Shown: positions 1 to 5,105 of the stretch, piece by piece
Layout of the letters: each line of letters opens with the position of its first letter
Position numbering within the stretch: position 1 is the first letter of the stretch
Assembly (NCBI GenBank): GCA_021815285.1
Contig: JAKAHE010000109.1
Coordinates: 1 to 7,252 of the forward strand
DNA from: Nitrospirota bacterium
GTDB lineage: Bacteria; Nitrospirota; JACRHJ01
Direction of reading: 5' to 3'
DNA length: 7,252 nucleotides
The notes under the pieces: model-generated
Told to the model about the DNA's origin: nothing
Database searches by the model: none
What the model saw: only the letters and a program-made list of their open reading frames with translations
Position numbers and translations under genes: made by a program

Positions 1-154
1 CTGTTTTGGGGCGTTTTTCGCCGTATTTTCGATACCGGCGTAAAATCCGTGATTTTTTAATTATAATTCAGGATAAATAACGAGTTACAGCGATTAACGA
101 TAGAATCTACTGAGAACGAATATCGCCAATCGGGCGGCGCGGAATGGAACAACA
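1..154. other. Intergenic sequence at the left edge, no gene seen
   Basis: This AT-richer stretch has no open frame of useful length on either strand. Frames open at the left edge close by position 80, so at most a short gene tail could enter from outside, and I cannot support one. A small hairpin (GGCG at 10-13, CGCC at 19-22, five-T loop) and an AT-only hairpin (AAAATC at 42-47, GATTTT at 51-56, then further T) could be remnants of a terminator for a gene to the left. Both are weak. Confidence 0.5.
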
Positions 155-190
155 TCCGTCATTCCCGAATGTCTCTATCGGGAATCCAGG
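155..190 (+). repeat. REP-like interspersed repeat, copy A1
   Basis: This 36-bp block is repeated exactly at 450-485 in the same orientation. It contains an 8-bp inverted repeat, ATTCCCGA (161-168) and TCGGGAAT (178-185), around a 9-base loop, and ends in GGAATCCAGG. The ATTCCC...GGGAAT palindrome resembles widespread small repeats such as the neisserial dRS3 type, but the loop here is longer. It is non-coding and sits in a cluster of related elements. Confidence 0.85.
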
Positions 191-200
191 AATTTTGCTT

Positions 201-278
201 GTCATTGCGAACGAAGTGAAGCAATCTCAGATTTTAAAGGCCGGGATTGCCGCGTCGCTTTCAGCTCCTCGCAATGAC
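201..278. repeat. MITE-like element with inverted ends (GTCATTGCGA type)
   Basis: The ends GTCATTGCGA (201-210) and TCGCAATGAC (269-278) are a perfect 10-bp inverted repeat. Inside them, GCAATC (221-226) pairs with GATTGC (245-250), so the whole element can fold into a long imperfect hairpin. Elements with GTCATTGCGA ends are common short interspersed repeats in several environmental bacterial lineages. It has no coding capacity, so movement would need a transposase acting in trans. Confidence 0.75.
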
Positions 279-304
279 AGACAGAACCTGGATTCTCCGG
301 CTGC
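268..304 (+). repeat. Direct repeat, copy B1
   Basis: This 37-bp block recurs exactly at 340-376. It joins the right end of the GTCATTGCGA element (268-280) to a partial inverted-orientation copy of the CCTGGATTC/GGAATGAC repeat (from 287). The copy breaks off after GGCTGC, where 305 onward differs from the full copy at 359-391. The junction therefore looks duplicated as one piece. Confidence 0.8.
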
Positions 305-339
305 CTATGTAGATGGCTAGAAAAAAAGGATACTGTAAT

Positions 340-376
340 CTCGCAATGACAGACAGAACCTGGATTCTCCGGCTGC
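340..376 (+). repeat. Direct repeat, copy B2
   Basis: This is the exact second copy of the 37-bp block at 268-304, 72 bp downstream. Only the last 13 bases or so of the GTCATTGCGA element are kept on the left, so that element is truncated here. Confidence 0.8.
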
Positions 377-391
377 GCTCGGAATGACAGG
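359..391 (-). repeat. REP-like repeat, inverted orientation, variant loop
   Basis: The sequence runs from CCTGGATTC (359-367) to GGAATGACAG (381-390). Read on the minus strand, it has the same ends as the repeats at 155-190 and 450-485 (GTCATTCC ... GAATCCAGG), but the middle differs (TCCGGCTGCGCTC, 368-380). It is therefore a diverged family member inserted in the opposite direction. Confidence 0.65.
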
Positions 392-449
392 CGGGGGTGT
401 TCACGTCCGTCACCCCCGGACGCCTTTGAACGGGGGCCCAGCGACTTTG

Positions 450-485
450 TCCGTCATTCCCGAATGTCTCTATCGGGAATCCAGG
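450..485 (+). repeat. REP-like interspersed repeat, copy A2, overlapping a gene end
   Basis: This block is identical over 36 bp to 155-190, with the same ATTCCCGA/TCGGGAAT inverted repeat (456-463 and 473-480). It overlaps the 3' end of the minus-strand cytochrome gene. The stop codon (472-470) lies in the hairpin loop region, and the repeat encodes the last four residues, LDSR. The hairpin could act on the end of the cytochrome mRNA, but no T-run follows it on the minus strand. Confidence 0.85.
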
Positions 486-1594
486 TCTATCGCCTTTTCC
501 GCCACCTTTACCGGCGCCGCGTCCTTTGCCGGTATGCCGAATTTCGCGGCGGCGGGCGGGGTAAACAACCGGTAGTAGATTGCGGCGCTTGCGCGAACTG
601 CGCCGACCGGGATGTCGTATGTCAGGGTCCGCGTCTCTCCGGCCTTTATCCTCGAATCGACGGCCTTTTCGGCCATCCAGGGCGGCGCTCCCTTCTTGCC
701 GCCCGCGGTGAACACGCGCATGAACGTGGTCATCCCGCCGGATTTCTCAGGGAAGGCTTTCCCCGTTTTGTCGAATATCTCCACCTTTACAAACGCAGCG
801 CGCATGGGGCTTGTGGAGGGGAAGAAGTGCGGGGCTTTATTTTTTATATTTACAAGGAGCTTCCCGTTGCTTGCTTCAAGGGAGAGCGATACTCCCTTTT
901 TCAGCATGTCTTTGTCGTGTCCGCCGGGGAAGAGGTGCGAGAAGTGGGAGGTTTTGCCTGAGCCTGCGGCGGGCGGCCCGGCTTTTTCCTCCATGTGGCA
1001 CCTTACGCAGTCGGAATGCCCCTCCATGTCCATGCTGCATATGACGGTGCCCTTGCCGTTTTTCATCTTGCCGTGGCAGCCGAGGCACATCCCGGAGGGC
1101 GACTCGAACGACCACTTGCTTACGGGGTGAGGCGCGGAGGTCCCGGACACGGCACCGGCGGACGTCATGGCCGCGGAGAGCGAGTATGTATTGAACGCCT
1201 TGCCTTCGGACACGCCCTCGACGCTGTGGCAGAACGCGCAGGGTATGTCGGGGAGGTAGGAATAGACCGTCTTCGCGCCCGCGGTCAGCCTGCCTTCGGC
1301 GGGGGCGTGGCAGCTGCCGCAGAAATAGGGGGCCTTCTTGCCTGATTTCGCCATGAACTGCGAAAAGGCCAGGAAGACGGCGTTATGGGCAGTGTCGGAC
1401 TTTCTGTCGGACATCGAGTGCATCGACCTGCTCCACTCGTCGTATATGGTCTTGTGGCAGGGGGCGCAGGAGGCGGAGTCCGCGAAGCCCCGGAAGTCCG
1501 CCGGGAGCTTGTGCGCGAGCGCGCCGGCGGGAAACATCAGAAGTATGAAAAAAACAAAAAACATCCCTCTTGAGGCAATACCCGGTTTCTTCAT
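470..1594 (-). CDS. Exported pentaheme cytochrome c
   Basis: This 374-residue protein has a Sec signal peptide (two lysines, hydrophobic residues 11-26, likely cleavage after ALA at 25-27). Five CXXCH heme-attachment motifs follow: CAPCH 43-47, CGSCH 92-96, CAFCH 119-123, CLGCH 170-174 and CVRCH 196-200. The last is followed by Met. From about residue 220 the heme-free half looks like the beta-rich C-terminal domain found in several exported multiheme cytochromes (KAPHFFPSTSPMRAAFVKVE). It should be a periplasmic electron carrier or the electron-transfer part of an oxidoreductase. The redox partner and substrate cannot be read from sequence. The start at 1594 is chosen because the signal peptide begins there and AGGAGA lies about ten bases upstream; the frame stays open to 1837, but that extension is charged and unlike a leader. 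It is cotranscribed and probably translationally coupled with the zinc-ribbon gene (TGATG overlap). The stop codon lies in a repeat, so the C-terminus may have been altered. Confidence 0.88.
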   Translation of the reverse strand: MKKPGIASRGMFFVFFILLMFPAGALAHKLPADFRGFADSASCAPCHKTIYDEWSRSMHSMSDRKSDTAHNAVFLAFSQFMAKSGKKAPYFCGSCHAPAEGRLTAGAKTVYSYLPDIPCAFCHSVEGVSEGKAFNTYSLSAAMTSAGAVSGTSAPHPVSKWSFESPSGMCLGCHGKMKNGKGTVICSMDMEGHSDCVRCHMEEKAGPPAAGSGKTSHFSHLFPGGHDKDMLKKGVSLSLEASNGKLLVNIKNKAPHFFPSTSPMRAAFVKVEIFDKTGKAFPEKSGGMTTFMRVFTAGGKKGAPPWMAEKAVDSRIKAGETRTLTYDIPVGAVRASAAIYYRLFTPPAAAKFGIPAKDAAPVKVAEKAIDLDSR

Positions 1595-1869
1595 CAGCCG
1601 TCGCTCTCCTTTTTTTCTATCAGCACCCTGTCCCCGGGGCGGCTCATCTCCCTGAATTCCGGCATTATCTCCCCCGCGAGCGCGTAGTAGCTCCTCTGGT
1701 TCTTTATGAACTTCTCGGAGATCTCGTCGTAGGGCTTGTCGTAGAGCGTGGATCCGCACGTCGGGCAGGTGATGATGGCGTGGCCCCTTTCGTCGTAGCA
1801 GAGAAAGGACATGACATGCGCGCCGCAGAGCCTGCAAGGCGTTATAATGAGTTCAGGACAATTAACCAT
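1594..1869 (-). CDS. Small zinc-ribbon protein, function unknown
   Basis: This 91-residue cytoplasmic protein has two CXXC knuckles, CRLC at 12-15 and CPTC at 35-38, spaced as in a zinc ribbon. Extra cysteines are at 4 and 24. The C-terminal half is charged and probably helical (KPYDEISEKFIKNQRSYYAL), ending in a basic/acidic tail. No signal peptide is visible. The family is not one I can name. The first ATG is used because the next in-frame Met (residue 20) would remove the first knuckle. No convincing Shine-Dalgarno precedes it, and the proposed promoter would place the transcript start within a base or two of the ATG. It is the first gene of a two-gene operon with the cytochrome, which suggests a role in regulating or assembling that protein, but this is inference. 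Confidence 0.75.
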   Translation of the reverse strand: MVNCPELIITPCRLCGAHVMSFLCYDERGHAIITCPTCGSTLYDKPYDEISEKFIKNQRSYYALAGEIMPEFREMSRPGDRVLIEKKESDG

Positions 1870-1875
1870 GCCATA

Positions 1876-1904
1876 AGTCTACCACGAAAAAAACCGTCGT
1901 TCAA
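1876..1904 (-). promoter_or_regulatory. Candidate sigma-70-type promoter for the zinc-ribbon/cytochrome operon
   Basis: On the minus strand, TTGAAC (1904-1899) and TAGACT (1881-1876) each match the consensus in four of six positions and are exactly 17 bp apart. The predicted start falls near 1869-1870, at or next to the ATG. This is by eye only. Confidence 0.35.
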
Positions 1905-1939
1905 CGCCAAAAAATCTTCCATGTAACGGGAATTTATGA

Positions 1940-1967
1940 TAGACATATTCCTTATAGATGTTTAAAT
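1940..1967 (+). promoter_or_regulatory. Candidate promoter for the ferritin-like gene
   Basis: TAGACA (1940-1945, five of six) and TTAAAT (1962-1967, four of six) have a 16-bp spacer in an AT-rich stretch. I see no clear Fur box. The strong ribosome-binding site AAGGAGG (1975-1981) lies nine bases before the ATG at 1991. Confidence 0.35.
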
Positions 1968-1990
1968 GATAAAAAAGGAGGAATTATCTT

Positions 1991-2293
1991 ATGGCATACG
2001 CATCCACTGAAAACGAGGACAGGCTGAGCGGCAGGACAAGAGAGCTTCACAGGGCGCTTCAGTCGATAGTGGAGGAACTGGAGGCGGTGGACTGGTATCA
2101 GCAGAGGATAGACGCGACCTCTGACGAAGAGCTGAAGGCGATACTCGCGCATAACCGCGACGAAGAGAAAGAGCACGCCTCGATGCTCATGGAGTGGGTG
2201 CGCCGAAGCGATCCGGCCTTCGCAAAGCAGATGAAGTCGTTCCTTTTCAGGGAAGGCGTGAAGATAACGGAAATCGAGGAGAAGAGCTCTTAG
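1991..2293 (+). CDS. Encapsulated-ferritin (EncFtn) family ferroxidase, stand-alone
   Basis: This 100-residue all-helical protein matches the EncFtn family, whose founding member is the Rhodospirillum rubrum encapsulin cargo ferroxidase. That family forms a ring-shaped decamer oxidising Fe(II) at a site shared between two subunits. The diagnostic blocks are EELEAVDWYQQR (28-39) and LAHNRDEEKEH (52-62). Aligned on the Trp (W35 here, W38 in R. rubrum), the ferroxidase ligands E32, E62 and H65 become E29, E59 and H62. The entry-site glutamates become E28 and E31. All are present. AAGGAGG lies nine bases upstream of the ATG. Family members are usually followed by, or fused to, an encapsulin shell gene and carry a C-terminal shell-targeting tail. 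Here the protein stops at EIEEKSS with no tail, and the next gene is on the other strand. Iron oxidation seems likely; storage inside a shell is unproven. Confidence 0.9.
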   Translation: MAYASTENEDRLSGRTRELHRALQSIVEELEAVDWYQQRIDATSDEELKAILAHNRDEEKEHASMLMEWVRRSDPAFAKQMKSFLFREGVKITEIEEKSS

Positions 2294-4308
2294 TCCGGCC
2301 ATTCCAGTACCTCCAGGAACGCGTTTACCACAATAGGGTCGAACTGCGTCCCGGAGCACCTTTTGAGCTCCGCTATCGCAAGGCTTCTGTCCTGGGCCTT
2401 CCGGTAGGGGCGGTCCGCCGTGAAGGAGTCGAAGAAGTCCGCCACGGATATTATCCTTGCCGCGAGGGGTATTTCCTCGCCCTTCAGGCAGAGCGGATAG
2501 CCCCTGCCGTCCCACCGCTCGTGGTGGTGGCGGATGCCGGGGATTATGTCCCTGAACTGCTTTATCGGCGCAATTATCTCCGCGCCTCGGTCGCAGTGGC
2601 CCTTTATTTTTCCGTACTCCTCGTCCGTAAGCGCGCCCGGCTTGTCGAGCAGTTCGTCGGATATCCCTATCTTTCCTATGTCGTGCAGAAGCCCCGTAAG
2701 GCGCAGCCTCTCCGTTTCGTCTTCCGTAAGCCCGAGCTCTTTTCCTATCTTCAGGGCATAGCCCGTAACGCGGGCGGAGTGTCCGCGCGTCCAGTGGCTC
2801 TTGGCGTCTATAGCCGAGGAGAGCGCCTGGACGGTGCTCAGCAGGATGTCTTCCAGGTCCGCTATCAGCCGCGTGTTCTCCAGAGCTATGCCTATCTGGT
2901 AGGCCAGCTTCTCGGCCATCGCCGTATCCTCGAAGGTAAAACCGGCCACCCTGCGGCTCCCGAGCCTGATAAGTCCGAGGGCCGCCCCCTTGCTCATTAT
3001 GGGCACGATTATCTCCGAGCGTATGGCGGCGTCCCTGAACACGCCGTCGCGCCTGCACGCCTTCTTCTCTTCCAGGACGTCCGCCCGAACCGCCGGCTTG
3101 CCGGAGAGGAACGTATCCGCGCCGGGTGAGCCGTCGAGCAGGAACTGCTCTCCCTTTTCGAGCTCCGCGCCCCAGCAGCAGCTCACGGAAAGCGTCTTTT
3201 CCTCGCCGTTTAAGAGCAGTATGCATCCCGCGTCCGCGGGTATGAGCCTTTTTATCTGGAGCGATACCTTGGAGAGCATGTCGTCTCTGTCGAGGGTGGA
3301 GAGTATCATCCTGTCTATCTCGTGCAGGACCCGAAGCGCCTCCATGCCCCTTGCCAGCTCGAGTTTCTTTTTCTGCGTCTCCTCGTAGAGGCTCGCGTTC
3401 TCGAAGGCGCTCCCCAACTGGGCCGCGATTCCCTTTATCAGCGCCGGGATGCGGGAGTCGCCGTCCGCATCCTGGAAATTTATTATCAGGAAGCCGACGA
3501 CGCGCTCCCTGGCGGTTATCGGCGCGATTATGATTTCCTTAAGCCTCAGGTTCGAGACGATGAAATCCGGCACCATCCCGGCCAGCTCGTCTCCGCCGAG
3601 CCTCAAGAGCTTCTTTGTCAGCATCACCTGTTCAAGCGCGCGCACGTCCGCAAGTCTCGGCCTCATTTCCATCAATGCCGAAACGACGCCGTCATTGCAG
3701 GAAACGGCGGCGCAGGGCGAAAGCCGCCCGTCCGGGTCCGTCAGTATTACCATGGCCCCGTCGAAGCGTATTATGCCTTTCAGGACGCGGACGACCTTTT
3801 CAGCCGTCTCGCCCCAGTTGACCGACGAAGAGGTTATCTCGGCCATCTTGAGCAGGGCGTTCGACACCTCCAGCTCCGCCTTCAGCGCGCCCTCGGCCCT
3901 GTCCCGCTCCAGCCTCATGTAACGTTCCGAAACGGCCCTCTCCACCGACGGCACGAGCCTCGAGAGCCTGTCCTTCATCACGTAATCCCAGGCCCCGGCC
4001 CTTATGGCCTCGACGGCCATGTCCTCACTTCCATCCCCGGAAACCGCTATGAGCGGGATATCGAGCCTTTTCTCCCTTATGAGCTTCAGGGCGGCCTTGC
4101 CGATCAACTGCGGCATTTCGTAGTTCGAGAGCACGACGTCCCAGCCGCTTCCGTGGCCGTTGCCTATTGCCGCGGCCATTTCTTCCGGCGTAGAGACCCG
4201 CTCCGAATGGACTTCGTATCCGCCCCTCAGGAGCGTATCCGCCATGAGCGCGGCGTCGTTTTCGGAGCCTTCGACCATCAACACCTTCAGGGCGCGTTTT
4301 GGAATCAT
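2290..4308 (-). CDS. HD-GYP cyclic di-GMP phosphodiesterase with degenerate receiver and two GAF domains
   Basis: This is a 672-residue cytoplasmic protein. Residues 7-125 form a CheY-like receiver (KVLMVEGSEND at the start, AGAWDYVMKDRL with the conserved Lys112, Ser90 at the Thr/Ser switch). About 145-305 and 325-475 look like two GAF sensor domains, each ending in a QxGxAxENxxL-type helix. Residues 485-672 are an HD-GYP domain with all key motifs: HD at 542-543 (HDIGKIGI), HHE at 595-597, DGRGYP at 600-605 and Asp624 in VADFFDSF. It should hydrolyse cyclic di-GMP. The receiver lacks the usual phospho-acceptor: the block reads VLSNYEMP with Asn62 where family members have Asp, and Gly14 replaces the second acidic residue of the metal pocket (E13-G14). 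Normal phosphorylation is therefore unlikely, and input probably comes through the GAF domains. The ATG at 4308 sits just before the first receiver strand; AAGGA lies about 13 bases upstream, a weak site. No kinase gene is adjacent. Confidence 0.93.
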   Translation of the reverse strand: MIPKRALKVLMVEGSENDAALMADTLLRGGYEVHSERVSTPEEMAAAIGNGHGSGWDVVLSNYEMPQLIGKAALKLIREKRLDIPLIAVSGDGSEDMAVEAIRAGAWDYVMKDRLSRLVPSVERAVSERYMRLERDRAEGALKAELEVSNALLKMAEITSSSVNWGETAEKVVRVLKGIIRFDGAMVILTDPDGRLSPCAAVSCNDGVVSALMEMRPRLADVRALEQVMLTKKLLRLGGDELAGMVPDFIVSNLRLKEIIIAPITARERVVGFLIINFQDADGDSRIPALIKGIAAQLGSAFENASLYEETQKKKLELARGMEALRVLHEIDRMILSTLDRDDMLSKVSLQIKRLIPADAGCILLLNGEEKTLSVSCCWGAELEKGEQFLLDGSPGADTFLSGKPAVRADVLEEKKACRRDGVFRDAAIRSEIIVPIMSKGAALGLIRLGSRRVAGFTFEDTAMAEKLAYQIGIALENTRLIADLEDILLSTVQALSSAIDAKSHWTRGHSARVTGYALKIGKELGLTEDETERLRLTGLLHDIGKIGISDELLDKPGALTDEEYGKIKGHCDRGAEIIAPIKQFRDIIPGIRHHHERWDGRGYPLCLKGEEIPLAARIISVADFFDSFTADRPYRKAQDRSLAIAELKRCSGTQFDPIVVNAFLEVLEWPD

Positions 4309-4334
4309 TTTTTTACTCTATTCCTTATGTGAAA

Positions 4335-4389
4335 GATAATTTATTTATACCAGAATTGTTCCATGCGCGCAAGGGCCGGGCAAATTATC
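4335..4389. promoter_or_regulatory. Inverted repeat flanking divergent promoters, possible operator pair
   Basis: GATAATTT (4335-4342) and AAATTATC (4382-4389) are perfect inverted copies, with centres 47 bp apart. The left arm lies next to the -10 of the leftward promoter; the right arm lies 17 bp before the -35 of the rightward one. They could bind one regulator of both genes. In AT-rich DNA an 8-bp match can arise by chance. Confidence 0.25.
4344..4372 (-). promoter_or_regulatory. Candidate extended -10 promoter for the HD-GYP gene
   Basis: On the minus strand, TATAAA (4349-4344) is preceded by TGG, giving an extended -10. A poor -35, TTGCGC (4372-4367), lies 17 bp away. The start would be near 4337, leaving a 5' leader of about 29 bases. 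Confidence 0.45.
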
Positions 4390-4406
4390 AAAATCGCTGT
4401 TAAAAA

Positions 4407-4434
4407 TTGACATGCCGCGAATCTCTGGTATACT
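4407..4434 (+). promoter_or_regulatory. Strong sigma-70-type promoter of the superoxide dismutase operon
   Basis: The perfect -35 TTGACA (4407-4412) is followed after 16 bp by TATACT (4429-4434, five of six), with TG one base upstream as an extended -10. The start is expected near 4441, about 45 bases before the dismutase ATG. It is the best promoter in the window and probably drives the dismutase, both dehydratase subunits and the E1 gene. Confidence 0.75.
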
Positions 4435-4475
4435 TTTTTAATCTTTTCCGAGTTCCACGGAGTCCACAAATCAAT

Positions 4476-4480
4476 GGAGG
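4476..4480 (+). promoter_or_regulatory. Ribosome-binding site that fixes the dismutase start
   Basis: GGAGG lies five bases before the ATG at 4486. It overlaps an earlier in-frame ATG at 4474-4476, which has no ribosome-binding site of its own, so the later ATG is the likely start. Confidence 0.8.
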
Positions 4481-4485
4481 AAATC

Positions 4486-5100
4486 ATGCACAAGGTAAAG
4501 GAATACAAACTGGAAGGGAAACTAAACGGCATATCCGACAGGCAGATACAGGAGCACAGGGACGTTCTCTACAAGGGCTACGTTGACAAGCTGAACTTCC
4601 TCGAGGAAGAGATTAAAAAGGCGCCGACGGAAGGCGCAAACGCCACCTATGCCACTATCCGCGAGATGAAGAAAGAGGAGATATACGCCGCGAACGGGGC
4701 TTTTCTGCACGAGGCGTATTTCGGGAACCTGGGCGGCGGGGGCGGTGCGCCGGGCGGCAAGCTGGCCGAGCTGATAAAAGAGGAGTGGGGCTCTTTCGAC
4801 AGGTGGAAGGCGGACATGAAGGCCTCCGGCATGGGGGCGAGGGGCTGGGTCGTCATGTGCTGGAGCATGAACGACAACAAGCTCCACAACTACTCCATGG
4901 ACTTCCACGACATAGGCGCCGTGTGGAACTGCGTGCCGCTCCTCGTCCTCGACGTCTACGAGCACGCCTATTTTCTCGACTACGGCACGAAAAGGGCGGC
5001 ATATCTCGACGCGTTCTTTCAGAACATAGACTGGAACGTTGTGGAGAAGAGACTCCAGACGGCGCTGAAGCTGGAAGAGGCCCTCAGGAAGGCCGCTTAA
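4486..5100 (+). CDS. Fe/Mn-family superoxide dismutase
   Basis: This 204-residue protein is a normal length for the family. It converts superoxide to oxygen and hydrogen peroxide. No signal peptide is present, so it is cytoplasmic. The four metal ligands are H24 (QEHRDVLYKGYV), H75 (GAFLHEAYFGNLGG), D156 and H160 (DVYEHAYFLDY); the substrate-channel tyrosine is Y32. The outer-sphere position that usually decides Fe or Mn has Gly71 in place of the Fe-type Gln, and His141 where Mn enzymes carry Gln. His at that place is the arrangement of archaeal-type enzymes, so the metal cannot be assigned safely and cambialism is possible. The two histidines that usually follow the first ligand (HxxxHH in E. 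coli SodB) are Leu and Tyr here. It is the first gene of a plus-strand operon; the dehydratase large-subunit ATG follows five bases after its stop. Confident as to family, not as to metal. Confidence 0.95.
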   Translation: MHKVKEYKLEGKLNGISDRQIQEHRDVLYKGYVDKLNFLEEEIKKAPTEGANATYATIREMKKEEIYAANGAFLHEAYFGNLGGGGGAPGGKLAELIKEEWGSFDRWKADMKASGMGARGWVVMCWSMNDNKLHNYSMDFHDIGAVWNCVPLLVLDVYEHAYFLDYGTKRAAYLDAFFQNIDWNVVEKRLQTALKLEEALRKAA

Positions 5101-5105
5101 AGCCG

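Noticed and set aside
1..80. C-terminal part of a gene entering from the left
   Set aside because: All three plus frames close by position 80, with only 13 to 25 residues that match nothing I recognise.
155..485. CRISPR array
   Set aside because: Repeats are of different families, in both orientations and unevenly spaced, with no regular spacers and no cas gene nearby.
1595..1837. N-terminal extension of the cytochrome frame
   Set aside because: The extension is highly charged, lacks a ribosome-binding site and would bury the signal peptide. It overlaps the zinc-ribbon gene, which explains why the frame is open.
2294..2600. Encapsulin shell gene after the ferritin-like gene
   Set aside because: No plus-strand frame here resembles an HK97-fold shell. 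The sequence is the HD-GYP coding region on the other strand.
2194..3129. Long plus-strand open frame (311 codons)
   Set aside because: It is antisense to the HD-GYP gene, whose motifs are unmistakable. It has no recognisable family and no ribosome-binding site.
1952..3226. Long minus-strand open frame (424 codons)
   Set aside because: It lies in another frame over the ferritin-like and HD-GYP genes, is rich in Arg/Gly/Pro and has no domain. It is a GC-driven shadow.
3322..4332. Plus-strand open frame (336 codons)
   Set aside because: It is antisense to the receiver and first GAF domain, with shadow-like composition.
4474..4485. Earlier ATG for the superoxide dismutase
   Set aside because: The GGAGG that would recruit the ribosome overlaps this codon and is ideally spaced for the ATG at 4486.
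4785..5105. N-terminal extension of the dehydratase large subunit
   Set aside because: It is an out-of-frame reading of the dismutase gene. Family similarity begins at MPLTLAEKL, encoded from 5106.
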